Positions 49,383-58,985 of a stretch of 64,000 nucleotides of DNA are shown here, piece by piece; the first letter of the stretch is position 1; each line of letters begins with the position of its first letter. Position numbers and translations under genes: made by a program. The stretch is taken from assembly GCF_000695795.1 (NCBI RefSeq), contig NZ_JNCA01000017.1:1-64000 (forward strand). The letters are read 5' to 3'. The stretch comes from Flavobacterium seoulense. GTDB taxonomy: Bacteria > Bacteroidota > Bacteroidia > Flavobacteriales > Flavobacteriaceae. The notes beneath the pieces were generated by a model. The model saw only the letters and a program-made list of their open reading frames with translations. It had not been told where the DNA came from and did not search any database.

Positions 49383-49429
49383 TACAAAAGGAACTCCATT
49401 ATGAAGTTCCTTTTTACGTATTTATTATT
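49383..49429 (-). terminator. lysS terminator; copy 2 of the duplicated ~45-bp sequence
   Basis: AAAAGGAACT pairs with AGTTCCTTTT around CCATTATGA. On the minus strand it follows lysS after about 13 bases. It is nearly identical to 48822-48870. Confidence 0.8.
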
Positions 49430-49441
49430 TAAGATTTTGAA

Positions 49442-51142
49442 TTATCCCACTAATTCCACAACTTTACTTTCACCATCCACAGCTACTTTTGTCAAGCCAT
49501 GTTTTGATAAGTTTTTCATAGACGCATCCCATTTTTTACCGCTTAAATTAGCATTCATTTTTAGTTGCTGAAGATCCATTTTGTTTTCGCTTTTCTTCAA
49601 TAAATCTACTATGAATTTCTCTTCGTCAGATAATTCAACAGTTTGTTTTTTCTCCGGACGCATTTGCGGGAACAATAATACTTCCTGGATAGAAGCATTA
49701 TTAGTAAGGAACATCATCAAACGATCCATTCCAATTCCTAATCCAGATGTTGGAGGCATTCCGTATTCTAAAGCCCTTAAGAAATCTTCATCGATAATTC
49801 CGTTTGCTTCATCATCACCTTTTGCAGCCAAACGCATTTGATCTTCAAAACGCTCTCTTTGATCAATTGGGTCATTCAATTCAGAATAAGCATTGGCAAC
49901 CTCTTTTCCACAAACCATTAATTCAAAACGCTCCGTCAATTCAGGGTTGTCACGATGTTCTTTACATAATGGCGACATTTCTTTTGGATAATCAGTAATG
50001 AATGTTGGCTGAATATAGTTTCCTTCGCATTTAGCTCCAAAAATTTCATCAATCAATTTTCCTTTACCCATGGTTTCGTCAACCTCAATTCCCATGCCTT
50101 TAGCCGCTTCGTACAATTCAGTTTCACTTTTTCCTGAAATATCAAAACCGGTAAAATGTTTGATAGAATCAGTCATCGTTACACGGGCAAATGGCGCTTT
50201 GAAACTGATTTGGTGTTCTCCAAAAGTTACATCGCTGGTTCCGTTAACTGCAACAGCACAGTGCTCTAACAATCTTTCGGTGAAATCCATCATCCAATTG
50301 TAGTCTTTGTAAGCTACATATATTTCCATAGCGGTAAATTCCGGGTTGTGAGTTCTGTCCATTCCTTCGTTACGGAAGTTTTTCGAAAACTCATAAACAC
50401 CGTCAAATCCACCTACGATTAATCTTTTTAAGTACAACTCATTGGCAATACGCATGTACAACGGAATGTCAAGCGAGTTGTGGTGCGTAATAAACGGACG
50501 CGCCGCAGCTCCACCCGGAATCGATTGTAAAACCGGAGTTTCAACTTCTAAATAACCTGCATCGTTAAAGAAACCACGCATGGCGTTGAACAGTTTCGTT
50601 CTTTTAATGAAAGTTTCTTTTACGGCTGGATTTACCGTTAAATCTACATAACGCATACGGTAACGCAATTCGGCATCGTTAAAAGCATCAAATACTTTTC
50701 CGTCTTCGTCTACCTTTGGTAATGGTAACGGACGTAAAGTTTTACTTAAAAATGTAAATCCACTCACACGAATACATTTTGCACCCACTTGTGTAGTAAA
50801 TAATTCACCTTCAATACCAATAAAATCACCTAAATCGGTCAATTTTTTGAAAACCTGATTGTATAAGGTTTTGTCGTCTCCTTCGCATAAAACATCACGG
50901 TTCACGTACATTTGGATACGTCCTTCGCTGTCTTGTAACTCAGCAAAACAAGCTTTACCCTGATCACGAACACTCATTAAACGTCCCGCAACAATTACCT
51001 TCTTACCTTCTTCAAACGTTTCCTTTATCTGCTTTGATGTATGATTTACAGGAAAAAGGTTAGCAGGATATGGGTTGATTCCCAGGTTGCGTAATGCTTG
51101 AAGTTTTTCTCTTCGGATAATTTCTTGTTCTGATAATGCCAT
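49442..51142 (-). CDS. lysS: Lysyl-tRNA synthetase, class II
   Basis: 566 residues. N-terminal OB-fold anticodon domain (about 50-160; KKVIVAGRLMSVRDQGKACFAELQD) and class II catalytic core with motif 1 (FFNDAGYLEVETPVLQSIPGGAAARPF), motif 2 (FRNEGMDRTHNPEFTAMEIY) and motif 3 (GLGIGMDRLMMFLT). Compared with E. coli LysS (about 505 residues) it has a C-terminal extension of about 60 residues (from VELSDEEKFIVDLLKKSENK), a helical domain common in Bacteroidota LysRS. A TATCTTTG -7 box lies 22 bases upstream. Confidence 0.97.
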   Translation of the reverse strand: MALSEQEIIRREKLQALRNLGINPYPANLFPVNHTSKQIKETFEEGKKVIVAGRLMSVRDQGKACFAELQDSEGRIQMYVNRDVLCEGDDKTLYNQVFKKLTDLGDFIGIEGELFTTQVGAKCIRVSGFTFLSKTLRPLPLPKVDEDGKVFDAFNDAELRYRMRYVDLTVNPAVKETFIKRTKLFNAMRGFFNDAGYLEVETPVLQSIPGGAAARPFITHHNSLDIPLYMRIANELYLKRLIVGGFDGVYEFSKNFRNEGMDRTHNPEFTAMEIYVAYKDYNWMMDFTERLLEHCAVAVNGTSDVTFGEHQISFKAPFARVTMTDSIKHFTGFDISGKSETELYEAAKGMGIEVDETMGKGKLIDEIFGAKCEGNYIQPTFITDYPKEMSPLCKEHRDNPELTERFELMVCGKEVANAYSELNDPIDQRERFEDQMRLAAKGDDEANGIIDEDFLRALEYGMPPTSGLGIGMDRLMMFLTNNASIQEVLLFPQMRPEKKQTVELSDEEKFIVDLLKKSENKMDLQQLKMNANLSGKKWDASMKNLSKHGLTKVAVDGESKVVELVG

Positions 51143-51317
51143 TATAGTCTGATTTTAAGACCGCAAAGATAACAAATTGATTGCAGATTTCAGAAAGCTG
51201 ATTTTAGAATTTTAAGAAGATGTAAAAGAAAGAAAAATCAGTAATAATTGTGATAGGAATTAAGAAAAGTTTCTTAAACTTGTGGATGTTTAATAGTTTA
51301 CAGTAATTGCTAAATAA
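51143..51317. promoter_or_regulatory. Divergent intergenic region with lysS promoter
   Basis: An exact -7 box TATCTTTG lies on the minus strand (51171 to 51164), giving a leader of about 15 bases for lysS. No clear promoter for the plus-strand gene at 51318. Confidence 0.5.
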
Positions 51318-52130
51318 ATGTTCAGTAAGAATTTTATATCGTTTTTAAAAGAAGCACAATTCACTTTTGAAATATTAGCTAGCGGTATTACACAGCTTGG
51401 AAAAGTAAATTATGCAAAAAAAGGATTGTATTTTACATCTTTCACTTCTATTTCTACTGGATTAGAAAGAATCGGGAAAATTTGTTTAATATTAGATTAC
51501 TGCATCAGAAATAATGGAGATTATCCATCAGCAAAAACCTTAAAGAATGACATCGGTCACGATCTGGAAGAATTATACAAGAAATCTAAGGAGATAATTT
51601 CTCATTTCGATTTTAAATTAAACTATTTGCAAGACTTAGAAGATCCTATTTATATTGAAATTTTATCTATACTTTCCAATTTTGCAAAAGGAGACAGATA
51701 TTCAAATATAGATTTTCTTGTGAATAAGAATCCTAAAAATGATCCAATAAAAGATTGGCATTTAAAAGTTGACCAGGTTCTTTTTGAGGAAAGGGTTTCG
51801 CAAGCAAAAAAAGCCAAAATAAAATTCAATTCGGAAATGGCTGGTCGTATTTTAGGTGGGCTTTCAATAGTTCAACATTTAAGTGAAACTGGATTAGAGT
51901 TGAATGACATCGAAACATCCAGTTATCAAACAGGAGTTGCAAGTGCAGTATCAAAATATCGACAGTTATATACGTTGCACATAATAAGATATTGGGTATG
52001 CCTGCTACGAAAACTTCAAGATGAAGCCTATAAGAAAAAGTTAGACATTCCTCATTTCTCGGAAATATTTGCAATATTCAACAATGAAGATAGTTATCTC
52101 CTAACTCGAAAGACATTTGAGAGATTATAA
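51318..52130 (+). CDS. Hypothetical helical protein, possibly HEPN-like
   Basis: 270 residues, no firm family. Mostly alpha-helical. The segment STGLERIGKICLILDYCIRNNGDYPSAKTLKNDIGHDLEELYKKSKEI (about 46-94) resembles HEPN-like nucleotide/RNA-interaction helices (a conserved E-R then G-H-D-L-x-x-L), seen in several defence proteins. The rest contains QTGVASAVSKYRQLYTLHIIRYWVCLLRKL. No signal peptide. It stands alone between divergent lysS and a lipoprotein; no partner nuclease or methylase is present. A HEPN role is a weak guess. Confidence 0.5.
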   Translation: MFSKNFISFLKEAQFTFEILASGITQLGKVNYAKKGLYFTSFTSISTGLERIGKICLILDYCIRNNGDYPSAKTLKNDIGHDLEELYKKSKEIISHFDFKLNYLQDLEDPIYIEILSILSNFAKGDRYSNIDFLVNKNPKNDPIKDWHLKVDQVLFEERVSQAKKAKIKFNSEMAGRILGGLSIVQHLSETGLELNDIETSSYQTGVASAVSKYRQLYTLHIIRYWVCLLRKLQDEAYKKKLDIPHFSEIFAIFNNEDSYLLTRKTFERL

Positions 52131-52264
52131 TAGTTACAGATATAAGATAAGGCGGATTTTAATTGCAAATCCTCCTATCGATGAGTGGAAAATCTCTTTA
52201 ACTTAATTTTCAAAAATAATAATTTTATAAATTGGCGTCTTCGTGACCTCGTGCGATTAGTTTG

Positions 52265-52272
52265 TATATTTG
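52265..52272 (+). promoter_or_regulatory. -7 promoter box of the lipoprotein at 52296
   Basis: TATATTTG is an exact TAnnTTTG located 24 bases before the ATG at 52296, which supports that start over 52185. Confidence 0.55.
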
Positions 52273-52295
52273 GCAAAACAAAAAATAAAAACATC

Positions 52296-53057
52296 ATGAA
52301 ATTATACCAATTACTTAGTGTTTCACTTTTAGTATTAACTCTTGCAAGCTGCAACTTCACCGAAAATATCAATGTTCAGCCTGACGGAACGGGAACTTTT
52401 GCTTTAGAAATGGATGGTTCGGGTTTTATGGCGATGGCGGGAGATCAAGCATTAAAAGGACTTGATCCGGCAAAGAATAAAAAAAGTATTGATTCTACTT
52501 TTTTATTCAAACAGATTTTTGAAGAAAAGAAAGACAGTATTGCAAAGTTAGCTCCTGAGCAACAGGCGGCTTTAAAGAAGCTGGAAAACTTTGTGATGAA
52601 TATTAAAATGAATCCCGAAGCCAAACAATTTTTATTCTCGATGAATACACCTTTTAAAAGTATCAATGAATTAGATGGCGTGATGGAAAGCATGGGGAGT
52701 TTAAAAGACCTCAAAGGAAAATCAGACAAAAAAGACAATCCGGCGGCAATGTTGAGCGGTCTTGGAAACAATAATTCGAAGTTGAGTTTTAGCTATAACG
52801 GCAAGAATTTTATCCGAAAAGCTATTGTTTCTAAAGAAGCACTGAATAAAATAAACGCCGATTCAACAGGAATGGCTAAGATGATTTTTGCTTCGTCTAA
52901 ATATACGTTGAAATACCATTTTCCAAAGGCGGTAAAATCGGTTTCAAATCCTGATGCGATGTTTAGCGCTGATAGAAAAACAATTACGGTTGAATATCCT
53001 TTTACTGATTATTCTGAAAATCCGGAGAAGTTGAATTTAAATGTGGTTTTTGAGTAA
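52296..53057 (+). CDS. Lipoprotein of unknown function
   Basis: 253 residues from ATG 52296, with lipobox LTLASC (Cys18). The N-terminal part is FTENINVQPDGTGTFALEMDGSGFMAMAG, a pattern of short beta strands. The middle is lysine-rich and helical (FEEKKDSIAKLAPEQQAALKKLENFVMNIKMNPEAKQF). The end returns to strands (FSADRKTITVEYPFTDYSENPEKLNLNVVFE). Similar lipoproteins are frequent in flavobacteria; no function known. Monocistronic. Confidence 0.7.
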   Translation: MKLYQLLSVSLLVLTLASCNFTENINVQPDGTGTFALEMDGSGFMAMAGDQALKGLDPAKNKKSIDSTFLFKQIFEEKKDSIAKLAPEQQAALKKLENFVMNIKMNPEAKQFLFSMNTPFKSINELDGVMESMGSLKDLKGKSDKKDNPAAMLSGLGNNNSKLSFSYNGKNFIRKAIVSKEALNKINADSTGMAKMIFASSKYTLKYHFPKAVKSVSNPDAMFSADRKTITVEYPFTDYSENPEKLNLNVVFE

Positions 53058-53205
53058 ATTTTTTAACCACAAATTATACGAATTGTCACAAATGAATCTT
53101 TGTAAATTTGCGAATTTGCGGTAAAATAATCTCATTTGTGATGTTGTTGTGACTTCGTCGTAAAACAGAATATTTAATCGTAATTTTGCACTTCAAAGTA
53201 ATGCA

Positions 53206-53910
53206 ATGAACAAAATTATCCAGTTTCAAGATTTAGGCGCCAAAGATTATAAATCGACCTGGGAATATCAGGAAGAGTTATTCAAAGGAATTGTGGATTT
53301 GAAAATCCAGAATAGAAGAGAGGAAACCGAAATTCCGACACCTAATTATTTTCTTTTTGTAGAGCATCCGCATGTCTATACTTTAGGGAAAAGCGGTGAT
53401 TTTGAAAACTTATTGCTTTCGGAGAAACAATTGGAAGCCAAAGGAGCTACTTTCTACAAAATCAATCGCGGTGGTGATATTACCTATCACGGTCCGGGAC
53501 AAATTGTAGGTTATCCTATTCTGGACTTAGAAAATTTCTTTACTGATATTCATAAATACCTGCGTTTTTTGGAAGAGGCCATTATTCTGACTTTAGCTGA
53601 ATACGGAATCGAATCCGGACGCAGCGATGGCGAAACAGGAGTTTGGCTAAGTGTAGGAACACCATTTGCTAGAAAAATTTGTGCAATGGGTGTACGCGCT
53701 TCGCGCTGGGTAACCATGCACGGATTTGCTCTAAACGTCAATGCCGATTTGGGTTATTTTGATAATATTATTCCTTGTGGGATTCGCGGTAAAGCAGTGA
53801 CTTCACTACAGGTAGAACTTGGTGTCGAAAAAGTGGATGAAGAAGAGGTGAAATCCAAAATCATTAAGCATCTGGCTGAATTATTTGCTTGTGAATTCCA
53901 GTTTCAATAG
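53206..53910 (+). CDS. lipB: Octanoyltransferase LipB
   Basis: A 234-residue, full-length lipoate-protein ligase B. It moves octanoyl groups from acyl carrier protein to lipoyl domains. Visible: FVEHPHVYTLGKSGD, INRGGDITYHGPGQIVGYPILDL (core motif), ARKICAMGVRASRWVTMHGFALNVN with the catalytic lysine (ARK), and the catalytic cysteine in DNIIPCGIRGKAVTSL. Monocistronic between a lipoprotein gene and convergent rnhB. Confidence 0.96.
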   Translation: MNKIIQFQDLGAKDYKSTWEYQEELFKGIVDLKIQNRREETEIPTPNYFLFVEHPHVYTLGKSGDFENLLLSEKQLEAKGATFYKINRGGDITYHGPGQIVGYPILDLENFFTDIHKYLRFLEEAIILTLAEYGIESGRSDGETGVWLSVGTPFARKICAMGVRASRWVTMHGFALNVNADLGYFDNIIPCGIRGKAVTSLQVELGVEKVDEEEVKSKIIKHLAELFACEFQFQ

Positions 53911-53988
53911 CAATATCAAAAAATCAACAGCAATTTCAACAGCAATTAAAACTTTTTGAACTTAGCGTGAGTTTCGTGAACTTCGTGG

Positions 53989-54651
53989 TTAAATTAAATC
54001 CAGACTCAACTGCTCTGGCAACAATCTAAAACTCATGCGGTGGTATTTTGTTGTTCCATATTTTTTTATGGCTTCACGATGTTCCTGAGTAGGATAACCT
54101 TTGTTTTTTTTCCAGTTGTACATTGGGAATTCTTCGTGAATTAGGTTCATGTATTCATCCCGATAGGTTTTTGCTAAAACAGAAGCCGCAGCAATACTCA
54201 AATATTTAGAATCTCCCTTAATGATACTTTGATTTGGAATTGATTTTAACAATTCGATTTCTTCAAAGGTAAATTGTTTGCCAAAATTATGCTTTAACCC
54301 CAATTTAGCATTCAATTTCCTATTGCCATCAACAATAATAAATTCAGGTTTGGTGTGCAATTTCAAAATAGATTCCTGCATGCCTTTCATCGAAGCGTTC
54401 AGAATGTTGATTTCGTCAATTTCTTCAGGAAACAAATGCGTTACCGCAAAAGTAATTGCTTGTGATTCGATAATAGATTTTAGTCTCTCACGTACTTTTT
54501 CAGAAAGTTGTTTACTGTCATTCAATAGAATATTTTCGAAGTCTAAAGGTAAAATTACAGCAGCAGCAGTTACAGGTCCGGCGAGGCATCCGCGACCAGC
54601 TTCATCGGTTCCGGCTTCAAGAATAAGTTGTGAAAAAGTAGAGGCAAGCAT
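53989..54651 (-). CDS. rnhB: Ribonuclease HII
   Basis: 220 residues. The DEDD-type active site is present: [22 protein letters not shown] (Asp, Glu), a downstream Asp in [10 protein letters not shown], and the late acid in [15 protein letters not shown]. It removes ribonucleotides and RNA-DNA hybrids. Length is normal. Convergent with lipB. CGTGAGTTTCGTGAACTTCGTGG (in parts, at about 53963-53986) in the gap is a degenerate intergenic repeat of the kind scattered through flavobacterial genomes. Confidence 0.95.
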   Translation of the reverse strand: MLASTFSQLILEAGTDEAGRGCLAGPVTAAAVILPLDFENILLNDSKQLSEKVRERLKSIIESQAITFAVTHLFPEEIDEINILNASMKGMQESILKLHTKPEFIIVDGNRKLNAKLGLKHNFGKQFTFEEIELLKSIPNQSIIKGDSKYLSIAAASVLAKTYRDEYMNLIHEEFPMYNWKKNKGYPTQEHREAIKKYGTTKYHRMSFRLLPEQLSLDLI

Positions 54652-54768
54652 ATAGAAATAGTTACGAACGGCAAAGATTATAAAATTTTTAATATTATTG
54701 TTCGTTAATCTTATGTTTGCTTATAAAGAAGGCATAATTAAGATGTTTTTTTATACCGTTTTATCGTT

Positions 54769-54776
54769 TACCTTTG
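54769..54776 (+). promoter_or_regulatory. -7 promoter box of the putative porin gene
   Basis: TACCTTTG is an exact TAnnTTTG. It overlaps the in-frame start at 54774, so the ATG at 54825 with its signal peptide is the better start. Confidence 0.55.
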
Positions 54777-54824
54777 CCACGTTATAAGTTTGAAAATAAA
54801 AGCCCAATTATATATCTGTTTCGA

Positions 54825-56789
54825 ATGAGAATTCTCTTTTTTATATATTTTTTAGCACTGCCAATATTGATGTTTTCTCAACAGAAAGATTCGAAAAAAG
54901 ATCCTAGGGAAAACGAAAAACCTAAACAAAGTTTTTCAGACAGGCTGAAAGGGAAAAATGAAAAGGATACCGCTAAGGTGGCCTCAATAGATATGTATCG
55001 TTTTATCACTTTAGAGCGGGATACGACTTATTTAGATACTGCATTAACTATTCAAAGAGAATATACGATGAATTATCTTCGCCGTGATCTCTTTGGATTA
55101 TTAGCTTTTTCGAATGAAGGTCAGCCTTATAACACATTGCAATATACTGTGACCGATAGTTCACCTTATCCTGAATTTGGTTTTAAGGCAAAGCACTTTA
55201 ATTTTTTAGAAGCGAACCAAATCAGATATAGTTCTGTTGCAACTCCTGTAACCGAATTATTTTTTAGATCAACCATTGGAAAAGGACATTCAGTAGATTC
55301 ATTTTTTACATTAAATCTTTCGCCAAATCTTAATTTTTCTATTGCTTACAAAGGATTACGTTCAGAAGGAAAATATATTAATCAGTTAACCAGTACCGGA
55401 AGTTTTAGGTTTACAGCAAGTTATCACACTACGAGTCATCGTTATCATTTAAATGCCCATTTTACGGGACAAGATGCTTTGAGCGAAGAAAATGGCGGAA
55501 TTACAACAACAGATAATTTCGAAGGCGAAGATCCAAATTTTAATAACAGACAGCGTTTACAGGTTTTTTTGACTGATGCTGAGTCTTTCTTGAAAGCTAA
55601 ACGTACATTTGTAGATAATAGTTTTAGAGTGAATCCAACTCATGCAGCCAATAATTTATATGTAATGCATCAGTTGAATTACGAGAATAAATTTTTCGAA
55701 TACTATCAGCCTACTATACTTTCTGCGGTAGGGACACAGTCTGTAGTTCGTTTTGGTGATGCTATTATGGCTTCGGGGCTTAAAGACCAAACCCGTTACA
55801 ACAAAATGTACAATAAAGCTGCTTTAAAGTATGAGAATACCACACTGGGTGAATTTCAGTTTTTTATAGATGATTTCCGCAGCAATTATTATTATAACCG
55901 AATATTAATTAGAGATAATGATGTTGTTCCATCCAGTTTATCCCGAAACATTAATAGTATTGGTGGTCAATATGAATATCAAAAAAATAAATGGCATGGT
56001 AAATTCCTGCTTTCCAGATCGATTACAGATCAGTCCTTATCTAATTTGGATGCCAAATTAAATTATGATTTGAATGATGATTTTCAGTTTGTTTTTGGAT
56101 ACCAAAACCTGAATAAATTGCCTAATGATAATTATAATTTGTTCCAAAGTAATTATGTGAATTACAACTGGTCTAATAATTTTAAAAACGAAAAAATCAA
56201 TGTTCTTAGCGGAAGTGCTGTTACGCCTTGGTTTGACGCTTCTTTGAACCTGTCTACATTGACAGATCATTTGTATTTTGAAAATATTGCAACTAATGAG
56301 CTACAGCAAATTATTGCTCCAAATCAATATGGCGGAACGATAAAATATGTTTCTCTTAAATTGAGTAAGGAAATTACTTTTGGAAAATTTGCCTTGAATA
56401 ATACTGTTTTGTATCAAAAAGTAGATCAAAATGATGCCATATTAAATGTTCCTGATTTAGTGACACGTAATACCATTTATTACACGAATTATTTCTTTAG
56501 CAGAGCTTTATTTCTTCAGGCTGGTGTGACTTTTAATTATTTTACAAATTATTTTGCTAATGATTACAATCCGGTAATTGGGGAGTTTTTTGTACAACAG
56601 AAAAAAGAAATTGGCAATTATCCTAATCTTGATTTCTTTATCAATGCTAAAATTCAGAGAACCAGAATTTACATAAAAGCCGAACATTTTAACGCGGCTT
56701 ATACAGGTAATAATTATTATTCTGCACCAAATAATCCGTATCGTGATATGACGATTCGTTTTGGTTTAATTTGGAACTTCTTTAACTAA
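54825..56789 (+). CDS. Putative porin, outer-membrane beta-barrel
   Basis: 654 residues from ATG 54825 (MRILFFIYFLALPILMFSQ signal peptide). After a charged linker (KDSKKDPRENEKPKQSFSD) comes an all-beta protein with alternating aromatic and polar residues and an aromatic C-terminal strand (MTIRFGLIWNFFN), as in outer-membrane barrels. It matches the putative porin family of Bacteroidota (ITLERDTTYLDTALTIQREYTMNYLRRDLFGLLAFSNEGQPYNTL is typical). Substrate unknown. It is followed after 7 bases by the exonuclease gene. Confidence 0.8.
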   Translation: MRILFFIYFLALPILMFSQQKDSKKDPRENEKPKQSFSDRLKGKNEKDTAKVASIDMYRFITLERDTTYLDTALTIQREYTMNYLRRDLFGLLAFSNEGQPYNTLQYTVTDSSPYPEFGFKAKHFNFLEANQIRYSSVATPVTELFFRSTIGKGHSVDSFFTLNLSPNLNFSIAYKGLRSEGKYINQLTSTGSFRFTASYHTTSHRYHLNAHFTGQDALSEENGGITTTDNFEGEDPNFNNRQRLQVFLTDAESFLKAKRTFVDNSFRVNPTHAANNLYVMHQLNYENKFFEYYQPTILSAVGTQSVVRFGDAIMASGLKDQTRYNKMYNKAALKYENTTLGEFQFFIDDFRSNYYYNRILIRDNDVVPSSLSRNINSIGGQYEYQKNKWHGKFLLSRSITDQSLSNLDAKLNYDLNDDFQFVFGYQNLNKLPNDNYNLFQSNYVNYNWSNNFKNEKINVLSGSAVTPWFDASLNLSTLTDHLYFENIATNELQQIIAPNQYGGTIKYVSLKLSKEITFGKFALNNTVLYQKVDQNDAILNVPDLVTRNTIYYTNYFFSRALFLQAGVTFNYFTNYFANDYNPVIGEFFVQQKKEIGNYPNLDFFINAKIQRTRIYIKAEHFNAAYTGNNYYSAPNNPYRDMTIRFGLIWNFFN

Positions 56790-56796
56790 TAATCAA

Positions 56797-57279
56797 ATGA
56801 CTTTTACCGCAATCGATTTTGAAACTGCAACCGCTTTTCATCCTTGTTCTGTAGGGATTGTAACGGTCGAGAACGGAATTGTCATTGATGAATTTGTTAC
56901 TTTAATTCAGCCGCCTAATAATTTGTATTCGCCATTTACAATTCAGGTTCATGGTATTTATCCAAGTGATACGGCCAGAGCCAAAAACTTTCTTCAGGTT
57001 TTTCCGGAAATTCAAAAGCGACTTCAAAACAGAGTCATTGTTGCTCATAATGAAAGTTTTGATCGAAATGTTTTGGCAAAATCAATGGCGTATTACGGTT
57101 TAAATTATGAAGATTTAAATATTGCATCCCGCTGGGAATGTACTGTGAAAATCTACAAGGCAAAAGGAATTAAACCTACTAAGTTGAGCGATTGCTGTCG
57201 CGAAATGAATGTTAAACTGAATCATCACGAAGCTTTGTCTGATGCCAGAGCTTGTGCTCAGCTTTTTCTTCGACAATAA
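56797..57279 (+). CDS. 3'-5' exonuclease, DnaQ/DEDDh family
   Basis: A 160-residue DEDDh exonuclease. The motifs are complete: Exo I FTAIDFETA (Asp, Glu), Exo II VIVAHNESFDRNVL (Asp) and Exo III HHEALSDARACAQL (His, Asp). It is similar to the DNA polymerase III epsilon group but is a stand-alone protein without a C-terminal polymerase-binding tail. It would trim DNA or RNA 3' ends. It starts 7 bases after the putative porin gene. Confidence 0.9.
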   Translation: MTFTAIDFETATAFHPCSVGIVTVENGIVIDEFVTLIQPPNNLYSPFTIQVHGIYPSDTARAKNFLQVFPEIQKRLQNRVIVAHNESFDRNVLAKSMAYYGLNYEDLNIASRWECTVKIYKAKGIKPTKLSDCCREMNVKLNHHEALSDARACAQLFLRQ

Positions 57280-57345
57280 AAAAAAACTTTTTCATGTAAG
57301 TTTTTTCATTAAATTAGGTGTGTTGATTTTTAAAGTCTTTACACC

Positions 57346-58617
57346 ATGAAAGAAGATTTTTTACATTACCTCTGGAAATTCAGGAAGTTTGATACTCTAA
57401 ATTTAAAAACTTCCAATGATCAGGAAATTACTATTATCAATTTTGGGCAATATTTACAATTAGCCGGACCTGATTTTTTTAATGCCCAAATTATCATTGG
57501 CAACCAAAAATGGGCTGGTAATGTCGAAATTCACTTAAAATCTTCCGATTGGTATGTACACAATCATGAAAAAGATGCGGCTTATGATAATGTAATTCTT
57601 CATGTAGTTTGGGAACATGATACCGAAGTTTTTAGAAAAAATAATACCGAAATTCCGGTTTTAGAACTAAAAAATTACGTCAGCAAAGATGTTTTAATCA
57701 ATTATCAAAAATTAATGACTCCCAAATCATGGATTCTATGCGAAAAACAATTGCGGGATGTAGATGAGTTTGTGTTGAGGAATTGGCAGGAACGTTTGTT
57801 TTTTGAACGCTTAGAACGAAAATCAAAAGCTATTTACGAGCTTTTAGAAAAGACAAATAATGATTGGGAAGCTGTCTTATTCTGTATGTTGGCTAAAAAT
57901 TTTGGTTTGAATACAAATGGAGAATCTTTTTTAAAAATAGCAGAATCCATTCCTTTTTCGATTATTAGAAAAGAAAGTTTTGAGGTCGAAAATTTAGAAG
58001 CGCTTTTGCTGGGTAAAGCTGCTTTACTGAATTCAGATAAAGAAGATACTTATTTTAAAGATTTAAAATTTAGGTATTTTTATTTGCTGCATAAATACCA
58101 ATTAGAAACTTCAAGCGAATTTCAAGTACAGTTTTTTAAACATCGTCCGGATAATTTTCCGACTATTCGACTTTCGCAATTAGCACATTTGTATCACCTA
58201 CACCAAAATCTTTTTTCGAAAATTTTAAATGTTACTTCGCTGGAAATAATTTATGATTTGTTTCAAGTAAATACTTCGACATATTGGGAAAATCACTATC
58301 AGTTCGATAAAGAAAGCCCTAAGAAAAATAAAAAGCTTTCCAGATCTTTTGTAGATTTAGTATTGATTAATACAATTGTTCCTATTCAGTTTGCTTATGC
58401 AAAAAGTTTAGGAAAAGAAATTTCGGAAGATTTAATAACAATGCTCACAGCAGTTGCTCCAGAAAAAAATGCTATTATTGATAAATTTAATTTGTTTGGA
58501 ATAAAAGCGAATAATTCGTTTGAAACACAATCTTTAATACAATTGAAAAATGAATATTGTAATAAGACCAAATGTTTAGATTGTGCTATTGGTATGGAAT
58601 TACTGAAAAACTGCTGA
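57346..58617 (+). CDS. DUF2851 family protein
   Basis: A 423-residue protein of DUF2851, a large cytoplasmic family of Bacteroidota of unknown function. Recognised by MKEDFLHYLWKFRKFD, GQYLQLAGPDFFNAQIIIGNQKWAGNVEIHLKSSDWYVHNHEKDAAYDNVILHVVWEHD, ERLFFERLERKSKAIYELL and a C-terminal cysteine cluster (CNKTKCLDCAIG) that could bind metal. The N-terminal part resembles a nuclease-like fold by pattern (GPDFFNAQI, GNVEIHLKSSDW with D, E, K), but I would not assign activity. Confidence 0.9.
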   Translation: MKEDFLHYLWKFRKFDTLNLKTSNDQEITIINFGQYLQLAGPDFFNAQIIIGNQKWAGNVEIHLKSSDWYVHNHEKDAAYDNVILHVVWEHDTEVFRKNNTEIPVLELKNYVSKDVLINYQKLMTPKSWILCEKQLRDVDEFVLRNWQERLFFERLERKSKAIYELLEKTNNDWEAVLFCMLAKNFGLNTNGESFLKIAESIPFSIIRKESFEVENLEALLLGKAALLNSDKEDTYFKDLKFRYFYLLHKYQLETSSEFQVQFFKHRPDNFPTIRLSQLAHLYHLHQNLFSKILNVTSLEIIYDLFQVNTSTYWENHYQFDKESPKKNKKLSRSFVDLVLINTIVPIQFAYAKSLGKEISEDLITMLTAVAPEKNAIIDKFNLFGIKANNSFETQSLIQLKNEYCNKTKCLDCAIGMELLKNC

Positions 58618-58694
58618 TTTCTTTAATTTATTAATTTGCCAATACTTAAATAATATAATTTTGTAATTTTACCCAATATCAAAAAAAGAATATA

Positions 58695-58922
58695 ATGTCG
58701 GCGATAATTAAATTGAAGTTTTTCTTCGAAAAATACGGATTTCATGTTTCTTCGCGTCTTGCAGATAAATTGGGAATGCGTGTAACCAGTGTGCGCTTGT
58801 TTTTTATTTATATTTCTTTTGTAACTGTTGGATTGGGTTTTGGAGTTTATTTGACTTTGGCCTTTTGGATTCGCTTAAAGGATTTAATAAGGGCTAAGCG
58901 AACATCAGTATTTGATTTGTAA
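58695..58922 (+). CDS. PspC domain small membrane protein
   Basis: 75 residues with one long hydrophobic segment (about 33-57). The N-terminal part (VSSRLADKLGMRVTSVRLFFIY, then FVTVGLGFGVYLTLAFWIRLKDLI) is the PspC domain pattern. PspC proteins take part in phage-shock-type membrane stress responses, but the compact Bacteroidota versions are uncharacterised. The gene is monocistronic with a terminator at 58936-58970. Confidence 0.82.
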   Translation: MSAIIKLKFFFEKYGFHVSSRLADKLGMRVTSVRLFFIYISFVTVGLGFGVYLTLAFWIRLKDLIRAKRTSVFDL

Positions 58923-58935
58923 TTTGCACCAAATA

Positions 58936-58970
58936 AAAACGGACTCTAAAATAATTTAGAGTCCGTTTTT
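58936..58970. terminator. Bidirectional terminator
   Basis: AAAACGGACTCTAAA pairs perfectly with TTTAGAGTCCGTTTT around ATAA, between convergent PspC and permease genes. Confidence 0.88.
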
Positions 58971-58985
58971 ATTTTGATGATAATT

